Positions 47,836 to 59,800 of a DNA stretch of 64,000 nt are shown here, piece by piece. The stretch lies in contig OZ020250.1 of the NCBI GenBank assembly GCA_963971285.1, positions 17,884,783 through 17,948,782 on the forward strand. Direction: 5' to 3'. The notes beneath the pieces were generated by a model, which saw nothing but the letters and a program-made list of their open reading frames with translations, did no database searches and was not told the origin of the DNA. The DNA is from Astropecten irregularis (taxonomy: Eukaryota; Echinodermata; Asteroidea; Paxillosida; Astropectinidae). How positions within the stretch are numbered: position 1 is the first letter of the stretch; each line of letters starts with the position of its first letter. Both the position numbers and the translations under genes were made by a program.

Positions 47836-50800
47836 CTTCATTGTGCAGAAAAACAAACAAACAAATAAATAAATACCAATCAAACAAACAGACCAAAAGT
47901 CAAACAGACCAATACCGTCAAATGCTTGGAGTTAGGAGGGCCTGACGCATTTCGATCCTAGCAGGATCTTTCTCAAAGGCTGTTGAGAAAGATCCTGCTA
48001 GGATCGAAACATGTCAGACCCTCCTAACTCCAAGCATTTGATATATCGAGATATTTCAGGTCATTTTGTTGGCTGATGAGCAGTTTGCAGCAGTTTATTA
48101 CTTGTATTGACTCCAATACTCTCAACAGAGAGAAGAAAACTGCCACAGTACAATTACGAGCTTCCAATAAAGGGCGACTGAAATTGTACATCATAATTTT
48201 AATCAAAAAAAGTTATTCTCCAACATCTGTCAAACAGTTCGTAGTAAATTTATTGTTAACATAAATACACATTTACTTTTAAAACATCCTAATGGACCAC
48301 AGAAGCAAATCACTGTGTTTTGTATGATATGAAGTACATTGTACCTGGCTCTGTATTGGTCCCATTTGGCTCTGCACTGAAGGTAAAGCAACATATTCTC
48401 CTCAAGTTGGTTTGAATGAAGCGACGCTTATCGTAGGAAATCTTGCCCGACAGTGACAGTAGACAGATACTCAGGGCACCACAAATGATGTAGTACCTGC
48501 ATTCATTGGACGAAAAGAGCCAAAAATATAAAGCCAGAGTGTGATTGATGGTAGATATACGTATGAAGCCTGTGTGTGATTGATGATAGCTATACATGTA
48601 TACGCATGAAGCCTGTATGTGATTGATGGTAGATAAACGCATGAAGCCTGTATGTGATTGATGATAGCTACATAATGTATACGTATGAAGCCTGTGTGTG
48701 ATTGTTGGTAGCTATACGTATGAAGCCTGTATGTGATTGATGATAGCTATACATATGAAGCCTGTATGTGATTGATGGTATAGCTATACGTAGTGAAGCC
48801 TGTGTGTGATTGATGATAGCTATACGTATGAAGCCTGTATATGATTGATGGTAGCTATATGTATGAAGCCTGTATGTGATTGATGATAGCTATACGTAGT
48901 GAAGCCTGTGAGTGATTGATAATAGCTATACGTAGTGAAGCATGTGTGTGATTGATGGTAGCTATACGTAGTGAAGCATGTGTGTGATTGATGGTAGCTA
49001 TACGTATGAAGCCTGTATGTGATTGATGATAGCTATACGTAGTGAAGCCTGTGTGTGATTGATGGTAGCTATACGTAGTGAAGCATGTGTGTGATTGATG
49101 GTAGCTATACGTAGTGAAGCCTGTGTGTGATTGATGGTAGCTATACGTATGAATTAGCCTGTATGTGATTGATGATAGCCATGATAGCTATACGTATGAA
49201 GCCTGTATGTGATTGATGATAGCTATACGTATGAAGCCTGTATGTGAATGATGATAGCCATGAGCTATACGTATGAAGCCTGTATGTGATTGATGATAGC
49301 CATGATAGCTATACGTATGAAGCCTGTATGTGATTGATGGTACATGTAGATATACGTATGAAGCCTGTGTGTGATTGATGGTAGCTATACGTGATGAAGC
49401 CTAGCCTGTGGTTGATGGTAGCTATACGTATGAAGCCTGTGTGTGATTGATATAACATCCTACCAGTTCATTCGCATCCAGAACAAGAGAGCCTCGGTAC
49501 CTTCCTTCGTCAGGATGTTCTTGAGTTTGTCCAGTGCCAAGTCAGTATCCGTGGAGACACAAATACCTCGGAGATCACAATACCCTAGCACAGCAATAGA
49601 TACATATTAATTTTTTTTTATGAATGCCTCTGGACAATATAATTGACTTGGAAAAAACAACCAAAGAATCATGGCTAGTATTCTCCTGGCAAACATCTAG
49701 AGCACTGATATAATCTTGATCCCAATGCACTGTTTAAAGGTTTTATCATACTTTGGTATTTTGTCAAAGAAATACAGATTCGCAGGCAAAAATATCAAGG
49801 TAGATACAGTAACAGTCATCTGTGAAAATTTCAGTCCCATACGGTGCCCTCTATTTGAGAAAAGAGTGAAAACGCCCACAACATTTTCACTGTTATTCTT
49901 TATCTCTTAAAGATCAAAATTGTTTCATTGCTTTTACTCTTTTCTGGAAAAATACAGCATTTTCAGGCAGAAAAACATGAACGATATGTTTCTACCATCA
50001 TCTTTATTATGATACCTTGTAAGTTACAGGTATAAATCTGTGAAAGTTTCGGTATCCGATATCATATGCAATGCACCTTTAAGCAACAATCACATATGTG
50101 GTTAATTGAGCAATTTAGGACTGTTCACTTGAAAAGCTAATCCTACAACTGTCAACTATCTGGTGTTCCAAGGTGTTCATAAATGTTGCTATAAAAGTTA
50201 CGCTCGGGACACGTGCCCCCATGCCTCCCCCACCCAGATACTGACATGACTGATATGGATGACATAGATGGATGATCATAACTATCAGGAGCCAGTAAGT
50301 ATAATTACCTGTGTAATTATCACATGCACTACCTGTTTCTTTGGCAATAACCTGGCCACCTGCTCCTGTTAGGCCGAGTGAAGATGCTGGTAGACAGTCA
50401 TCACCAACCTGTACCAGCAGAAAAAGAAAAACAACCAAAGAGGGATCGTATGATGATGATTTTCAGCAACTGACTGACGTGAACTATTCTCTCTTTACTT
50501 CAGTGTTGTTGTACTTTATCTGTTCTCTTTCCAAGTATTGAGTTATTTTAGAAATTATGTGGCTAAATGTGATCAATTTGGCAGCATTCATATGGGCTCA
50601 CTTGCATGGCTGCCAGCCACGTCTTCATCAACCCATGGCCACAGTCATGACTAGTCCACCCTCAGATCCAAAGGGCTTTTTTGAAACAGAGGCTCAGGCT
50701 TCGGCTCAGGCCCATCATGTCATCCATATGCTGAAAATATAGGTTGTGGCTCTTCATCAAAGCTCATCTCTGTTTTTCCTTTTCAAACCAGAGAATCTAC

Positions 50801-53800
50801 TTCCGGACCGCAGCCAATTAAAACTAAAGCCTCTATTTTGATACCCGTTATTTCTATGATTTGAAATCCAAATCAGGCTTGACAAGCCTGAGCCTGATCG
50901 AGCCTGAGCCTGATCGAGCCTGAGCCTGATCGAGCCTGAGCCTGATAGAGGCTGAGCCTGATCGAGGCTGAGCCTGATCGATCGAGCCTGAGCCTGATCG
51001 ATCGATCCTGAGCCTGATCGAGCCTGAGCCTGATCGATCGAGCCGGAGCCTGATCGATCGAGCCTGAGCCTGATCGATCGAGCCTGAGCCTGATCGAGCC
51101 TGAGCCTGATCGAGCCTGAGCCTGATCGAGCCTGAGCCTGACAATCCTGAGCCTGATAGAGCCTGAGCCTGATCGAGCCTGATCGAGCCTGAGCCTGATC
51201 GAGCCTGAGCCTCCATTTCGAAAAGCCAAAAGGGCGCACCCTATAAGTGTCTGATTTTTGATCGATACCTGACAGCACAGCTGGCAGCTCCAGTCCGTAT
51301 GGTTGGCATCTGAGCAGAAGCACTCTTGGTGTCTCAGGTCGTAGCAAGCACTCAGGGTACACCTTCCTCTGAGACACCTCTTGGCGCCTTCATCGCACTC
51401 TGAGCCGTCGGGCAAGGCTTCAGGCTCTGGGCATTCTGCACTGGTACCAGTATAGGACCAATCAGTCAAGGCTTAATTGTAATGCATATTATGTCAATTG
51501 AGTTTTGAGAGTTATTGTTTTTCTGATGAGGGGGATGAAAATGGGGAGTTGGTGGGGAACCAAGTTTAAGATGAGGCTAAATTGAAACTGCAACTACATG
51601 TATATAGTACTCAATTAAGAAACAGTGTTTTGTCATGCCAATTACTGTAAAACTGTAAAACACCATTTCACTAGGCACCATGTGATAGCGGGCCCAATTC
51701 TGCACCACATGCAATGGGTAATCAATACCAGTATGATTCTAGACAATGGTATATGCCAGCTCGTCAGGTCCAACATTGGTCCAATTAGACCTAAGCTGCT
51801 TATAGGCCTACTGAACTAGGGGTTGATTTCATGAAGCCCTACGATCAATCGTAAAACAACTTACGAAGGATAACCCATCGTATCCTACAAAGGGCTGCAA
51901 TGCATCATATGTCCTACAATTGATAGTAGGTTAAGATGAGTTTGGTGAAATCGACCCCAAAGCCGATTTCACTGATGCTTTGCGATCATCACTAAAGCCC
52001 AAATCCATTTATTCTAGTATTTCTCATATTTATCCAGGGTATAACCTATTCACCACATGATGGTCTTCCATAAGACCCTGACTTTAATCGCTAAAACGGA
52101 AAGTTTTAGCAAAGTAGTGATCAATTTTGTGTTAAGCGATGTTCGCAAAGTGTTAGTGAAATCGGCCCCAGGTCTTGCTAGGCCTGGCTCAGGTTATAGA
52201 CTCTATATATGTATCAGCCTTTCTTTCCATCACAGACCCTTCCATCCCACTCATTATTGTGGTAATTTGTTTACCAGTAATATCTCTATGTCCTTGAGGG
52301 TACTACAATTGTGGAAGCAATCCCTCAGCTTACAAAGGAATATTAAAATAGCCTTCCTCTTCAATGACCTGGAACCCCATAGTGCAAGCACTACTCGTAA
52401 TTCATGGGCCATAACTGTCACACCAGGCGATTCCTTTCAGGCACCACTTATTGGTATATAACATGCCTTTCACCTCTGTGGACCGGGTTCAAGTCCGGCT
52501 CGGTTCACAAGTGGATTGGGTTTTCAGTCCTTGCCTGATTCTGTGGGTTTTACCCAGAATATAACTCTGGGGTTTTCCTCCCACCTCTAAAACTGTATCT
52601 TCTTCTCATCATCTTTCCATGACAGGTTTCATCAGGCTTGCGAGCTACCGTGCCTTGGTCACTTTTGAGGAATCCTTGGTGTCATTACCAGAAATAAATA
52701 ATAATAATAATAATAATAATGTACACTGTGCAATTGGTGGCGGCACAAAAGACATTTTCTGTCTTTGTCTTGATATCCTCCAAAAAATTGTGTGAAAATT
52801 GAAAGATGAATATGCACAGGCCTTGATTTTTAAGGAGAGTGAGAGTGATCACTCTCCTCCGCTCTCCTTAATGTTTTCCAAGGAGAGCGAAAAAAGAGAT
52901 CCAATTAACAATTTAAGGAGAGCTGCCCTTTTTCAAAACATCACATGTACATTTTCCAGCTGACATTTATAAAAATTATAATCTTTTTCAACAGGACAGG
53001 CAATAGTATGAATAAGCCCTATGTAAGAGTTGGATTTGCAGCTCAAACTTGATTTTTGTTAGTGAGAGCAAATCACTCTCCTAAATTCTAACCGTTGATT
53101 TAAGGAGAGCCTTGTGTGACATATATGGCACTAAGACCTTCATCAAGCCTTCCTATCTGTTGATGAAAGAGAATTTCAGTGCATCAAAATTAGTTAAAGT
53201 GTATAACTCAAAGGATATTTGCAGAATGACACTGTGAGGCATTCATTCTCTGTGAAGCAATGTTTGTGACTGGATGCTGGTACGATATGGCAAGCTTCAT
53301 CACAGCACGGTGAAGTCAGGGGACTGTAACAGAAAACAAGACAAGATCAGTGGAACAACTTTGGAATTTATTACAAGTTGCCCCTTTTTCATGTTCTTAT
53401 TATCAGTTAGTCTTATTTTTGAAAGCAACTCAACCAAAAACACATCTCGTTATATGCAGCTTAACTTTTGGAAACAGATTAATTCATGTTATTTATTTGA
53501 ATACTTAATTTTTTATTAACTCAATCTTTTTTGTTATGTATATTTTATTCAAATTTATTTTATTTCAATGTATATTTGTTTTTATTTAATTAATTCTAAT
53601 CAGTCTGGAGAGCCCCTTTGCTTTATCATAATGAATTCTGGTAATTTATTATTATTAAAATTATTTAATATATTGTGCCTCAAATTAATTTCTTAGAATG
53701 TATTACTTTATTATGCTTATTTTGCATTGTATCCTTGAAAAGTATGGAAATAAATGTGAATTGAATTGAATTGAATTGAATTGAATTGAATTTGTAATTT

Positions 53801-56800
53801 ATGATTATTTATATTCATTCATATTTATTTAATTCAATTAGTTTGGAGAGCCCCTTTCACAGGGATAATTCCTTTTGGGCAATCCTTCGGGAGCTGATTG
53901 CATTCTTATGTAGTAATTTGTTTTGTCCTGTTCTACTGAAAGTGTTAATTGTTTTTCTTGTGAGTCGTAACTTGTTCTTCCTGAGAAATGAAATAAATAC
54001 TAAATAATCTACCTGGGGGGGGGGGGGGGGGGTTATAGCAAATTTATTATTGAAGTCAGAATTTTTCCGAAAAACTTCGCCAAAAATGAAAAGCACAAAA
54101 ACGTGCATCACTTTATAGAGGCCACAGGCCTAGCTTCAACTTTGGTTTTGTCAAAGAAATGCAGATTTATGGGCAAAAACATCAAGAAAGATACAGTCAT
54201 CTGTGATTTCTTTCAGTCCCCCGTGGTGCAAACGAAAAAACAATGTTTTTGGTCAATTTGTTTTACTCTTCTCTGGATAGATACAGCACTAAGGACAGAA
54301 CAATTTTAAGAGTATTTTTCTTCCAATATCGCCATCTTTAATACCCCCTTTAAGTTATAAGGTAAATCTGCGAAGATTTCTGTTTTGGTATGCTAACAAA
54401 GTATGATAGTACCTTAAAAAAATTACTAGACTCTGCATTGCAGCCCAAAATGTGGCCAACATACTTGGTCCCCAATCTTACCTACAGACTCGTCCAAGCT
54501 CTCTCCTCAAAGTACATTCTACATCGCTGCCCGTACCACCCATTGGAGTACAGCAATCATCAACAAGGGAGCAGAGGGCAGCCGTTCCACAATCACACTC
54601 CTCCCCTTGCTCGATCAGTCCATTGCCGCAGTACTGGCCTGAATGAGCTGGTGATGAACATTTGATTCATGATCTGATTACGGTAGATTGCAGGTTATGC
54701 ATGGTGGTATAGGCGGATGTTAAAAGAGGGCAAACTTGAAGCTGGCTTCTCAATGACAAGGGGTATTAATTAAGGCTAGCTTGTTCATTAGGGGGCACTG
54801 TACTGTGAAAGGCCAACAGGGCCAATTTCATAGAGCTGCATGCCTTATAAACAAATGTTGGTAGCTTAATTAAGCAGCTCTATGAAATTGGCCACATGCC
54901 ATTTGAGGATAGCCTCTATTATGGTTAGAGAGTTGAGGATGGTTAATGCTTGCAGTACGTAGCATCATATTATTCCATTTCCAGTGGTGTGATTCTGAAA
55001 AGACACATGTGATGATAGAAGGAATTATAGAGAGGTGGATGGTAAAACCAACAGAATCAGGTGATTAAGGAACTGAAAGCCCGATCCACTTGTTGAAAGA
55101 ACTGGACTCGAACCCAGGCCACCAGAGATGAAAAGCATGGCCTGGTAAGAACCACTACGCTATTCTGACGCTACTTAGATAAGTACAGTGGAACGGCACT
55201 ACTAAATAACGAACACCGCTTTACCAAACATTTGGCTATACCATCCTTGCTGCCTCCCAATTTTTGTGTACAATGCATATATGCCTGCTGAACATAGTTC
55301 ACTATGCATCGATCCCGGCGTGTTTATTACAGTGACGTTCCACTGTATCTGGGAAGAATTAAATAACATCCTAAGCCTATATATGAATACCTTGTAAGCA
55401 TAGGGGTCCCTTGGATGCTATCACAGCCGCCATCTGGCTCCGTGAGCAGCTGGAGAATTTATCATTGTTGGGCCTGTTGCCATCCGTGGCTTGTGAGTAC
55501 ATTATATAGTTGCCTTGGAGACCGTAGGGTGTGCAGGTTGTGGTTTGTGGATCATGCTGAGATAATAGGAGACATTTTGAATTGTGTCATTGAAAACATG
55601 TTTATCAATCTTAAATTGAAATTTGGTTTATTTTGGCATTTTGCTAGGATCGAAACACGTCAGGCAAAACATGTTTATCAATCTTAAATTGAAATTTGGT
55701 TTATTTTGGCTTTTTGCTAGGATCGAAACACGTCAGGCCCTCCCATAACTCTAAGCATTTTATATTTTTCAGGTCATTATTTTGGCAGATGAGCAGTTTG
55801 CCGCAGTTTAACACTTGTATTAATAATAATGTTGAGACCTTTTTGGGGTGTTTTTTTTTTTTTTTTTTTTGGGGGGGGGGGCGTGCATTAGGAACAAGAT
55901 GCATTGTCAGTTTCTGTAACAGATTTTTTTGGGTTGAATGCAGATACGTTTATTGTTGAGATTCCTACAACAAGTAAAAGTAAATTCACATCTTCCAAAC
56001 ACAAAATGTGGACCGTGATAGAAATTGGTATCAATTCAAAACTGACCTCGCTACCAAACCCATGCCCCAGCTCATGCATGACTGAGGCCACACTGATGCT
56101 CCTCGGTACGTAGGCATCGTAGTTGACCAGACTGACCATGGCTGTATTGAGACTACTAGGGAGACCGTCATCCCTATAAGTCATCTGTGACTGGCATATG
56201 CCTGCAAACAAGTATCAAAGCATTAAATGCAATTCATGTCAACTCAAAGGAAGGCTTTTCTAAATTTCATTCTGAAGACAGAGAACTCCAACCAATGCAT
56301 TTATAGAACTGAAATCCGCAGGGATAATAAAGGAAAGACTTAAGTCTTGTTTATAAAACACAGCCTTTCATTTTGGTGATATGCAGGGAATGATCTGACT
56401 ATAGTTAGAAGACTGATGGGTATAGTCTTTTGGGTGACCAGTATGGAGCTTAATTTGGGCATCCTGCTGAAATCATATGGACAATTTGTGTGACATTTGT
56501 CTGCAAGTTAAGAGTCTGGACAGCTTGTTACAATGGAAGGCAGACCTTTGGACGTCAAACAATCAATCATTGCTGCATCTACCTTCGAGCGGGACTCCTT
56601 TGATCTTCTGATACATGGCCATCCCCCCAAGCAGCCTTGCGACCCATCCACATCTCCGAAAAATCTATCTTACGCAACCACGTGTCAAGTGGACGCCCTA
56701 CCAGGACAACCAAAGTTCAAGCTTGCATGGCCACAGATGTGATGCTGGTGCTGATAGTGGTTGGAAGGGAGGGGGTGGGGGAAGGTTAGGGAGTAAATTG

Positions 56801-59800
56801 ATAAACCTCTCATTTTATAATCACCTCCAGGGGGTCCCTTTGGGTCAGGATACCCCATCCATGCCAAGCCTAAGACACCGCCGCTGAAGTCCCTGTAGGT
56901 GAATGCCAGGCCCATGCAGTAGGCACTGAAGTCGTACAGCGAGAACTGTGTAAGGAACTCTTCTGCATCTCGGTAGTTTCCTGACAGGAGGTAGCTCTGG
57001 GCAGATGCCGTCTCAAAAACTGTCACACCCCCGATGGCTAAGCCAACATTATCCGCTGAAATTGAAGGGACAGTAGTGAACAGAATTTTTCTTTTCACCA
57101 AGAGTCTCATCTAGGGAAAACGGCGCCCGGGGCAAGCGCTGAAATTGCACCCCTAATTCCAACTTCTGATGCCAATGGAAAAAAACAACAAAAAAACACA
57201 TAATTTTAAATTGGAATCTTTCTTTCTTTGTTCATTGGATTAGATTTCCAATAAACTTCAGTAGTACAGCTGTACACCTTTTTTCTTCCTTTGCGCTTTT
57301 TGCTCCCCCTTAAAAGTGGCGGCGCGGGGTACGCTTCCCCCTGGCACCCCTAGATACGCCACTGTATTTTGGTAATTTTTCATAAAAGTGAAGTAAAATG
57401 AAGAGTGAAGCAAAAAAGAGACCTACATTTGCCAGATATTCTCTAAATGTCCTAAGACATGGAAGGATAAGACTGATATTTCAATCTTCTCCCACATGTA
57501 AATGACTTTGGAAGTGATCGAGTAAGAGCAAATCTGACATATCTGGCAAAACTATATCTTTTTTGCTTCACTCTTCATTTTACTTAAATTTTATGAAAAC
57601 TTTTATGAAAAACTACCAAAATACAGTGGCGTATCTAGGGGGGCAAGGGGGACACATGCCCCGGGCGCCACTTTTAAGGGGGAGCAAAAAGCACAAAAGA
57701 CAAAAAAGATAGACCCCAATAGCTATACTGTTGAAGTTAATTGAAAATCTAATCCAAATCACTGTTCTCAAAGGAAAGATTTTTTCATGGCATCGAAAGT
57801 TGAAATGAGGGACGCAATTTTAGCGCTCGCCCTGGGCGCCGTTTTCCTTATGCAGGCTGCCCAAACATATGCATATAATACTACATTTATAACAAGCTTA
57901 AACTTACCAAGACCGTCGCCATCAAAATCTGTAGCCCGATAGATGGCATTGGCCTCTTCAACGTGGTAGGCTACCTCCGCCACAGCACTCGTCACATCCC
58001 AGCCAGCCACCTGCTGGAAGAAGGTGTGATCTGCCACGATGTGCAGCAAGCAGGTCTTAGAGGGTTGACCGTGGGAGGCCTGGTGCTCCCTTGGAGTGAT
58101 GGTAGCATTCCCTCCGGACTGCCCGGCATCTGGAGAAGCACTCCTTGAAAGCAGACCTAAAAGCTTGTCCGTTGGTAGTCCAGACTGATTCGGTGTTCCC
58201 GAATATTGCACCGAACGTTTGGAGCTGTCCAAGGAAATGCTGCAGAGCTGACAGTGTTCTGAGCCACTGGCGACGGCATCAGGACGATCCAGGCGGACGT
58301 CGACCATACGGTAGATGACGGAGTGGAAACCCGGCCGGGGTGAGGCAAAGTAACGGAAGGCTGGCTCAATGTGGTAGGTCTCACCGTCTGTCCTGATCAC
58401 ACCATCGAAGGTGTCGTTGACAATGTGTCCGTGGGCTGAGGAATGTTTATCTCCTGTGACAGAACCAACATGATGCTCTTCAAGGTTCAGGGTATAAACC
58501 TTGTTCTCAGAAAGGCTTAATGGGAGACTTTTAGAGAGTCGGTCTAGAGTCAACAGCGCGTGCACGAGCAATACAACGCGCGCATGCTCGCAATTGCGCA
58601 AGCATGGTTTGCACGTGTGCTGTTAACTCAAGACCGACTCTCCAAAAGAAATCTGTGAATATTTCTCTTGCTTGAAGCAGGGCTGGAAATAGGGTTTGGT
58701 GAGGGTACTTCCTATGGAAACATTTGAAGGGGCACCAAGGCCAAGAACCAGGGCAACGAAGGCCATTAGCCTTTTAGAAGCCTTTCAACAAGCTAGCCTG
58801 GAAATAAACGGAGGCCATTAGCCCTTTCGAAGTATGCCAGACACGATAGGAGGGTGCTGTTTGGTTTGGGTAAAATCCTTTATGTTTGACTCAAAATACC
58901 CACTTCAAACAAGCACCCTCCTTTTGTGTCCGCCATACTTCGAAAGGGCTAATGGCCTCCACGGCCTCCGTTTATTTCCAGGCTTGTTGAAGACTGCCTA
59001 GAACTGATTGCATGTAAACTAACTGCTGTGACATTGGCCTAAGATTCAACAGGGCATCCAAAACAGTAAACAGGGTGCCCCAAAAGTCACTCCAACACCC
59101 CCTGGCTAAAACCTCAATCCATGCGCGGTTCTAGAGCCAAAATTTTGGGGGGCTAAACGAGTTATTTTTTTTGGGGGGGGGGGGGGGAAGACCCAATATT
59201 TTGGGTTCTTCTAACACTCGCTTCTGCTATGTCTTATTAGGGGTCGAAAAACATGCACATTATAGGCCACACAATGCATTTTTTATGTAATTGGCGCTTA
59301 ATAACTGAACAAATCCAGTATTTTCAAGAATTGTTTTTTCCACTTGCATTTTTTTTGGGGGGGGGGGGGGGGGCTAGACAAAATTTGGGGGGGGGGCTAC
59401 AGCCCCCCTTAGAATTGCGCCTGCCTCAATCTCAATCAACTTTTCAATGATTGCTTGATGATGTGACAAGAAGAATGATGCTTACCAATGACAAATCCCT
59501 TGTACATTTCTGAGATCATGTCCATTGTTCTGGATCCTTCGGAGTCAACCAATTTCAGCTTCGCTCCTTTGCTTATGATGCTCGGATACCAAGAAAGCTG
59601 TAGATGGAATGACCTGTAACAGACAACAACAAAAATGAGATCGCTCTTATTCAACTGTTTCTTTTTATTTTTAAGGTTAAAAAGAATACCATTGTTTAAC
59701 ACATAACTCATTTGCAGACTGACTAACATGCAGGGAAAATGTTCCTTTAAAGCATGGACTTATTTTCCTGAAGCAATATTGAAGAAAACCTACTAGAAAC

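Noticed and set aside
50757-51469. Minus-strand frames rich in RLRLDQAQ repeats
   Set aside because: Produced by the GAGCCTGAGCCTGATC minisatellite. Only the 51269-51435 part is a real exon, of the ADAM10-like gene.
58454-58601. Upstream extension of the exon 4 open frame of the ADAM10-like gene
   Set aside because: A clear acceptor at 58454 and the family alignment place this part in the intron; part of it is a foldback element.
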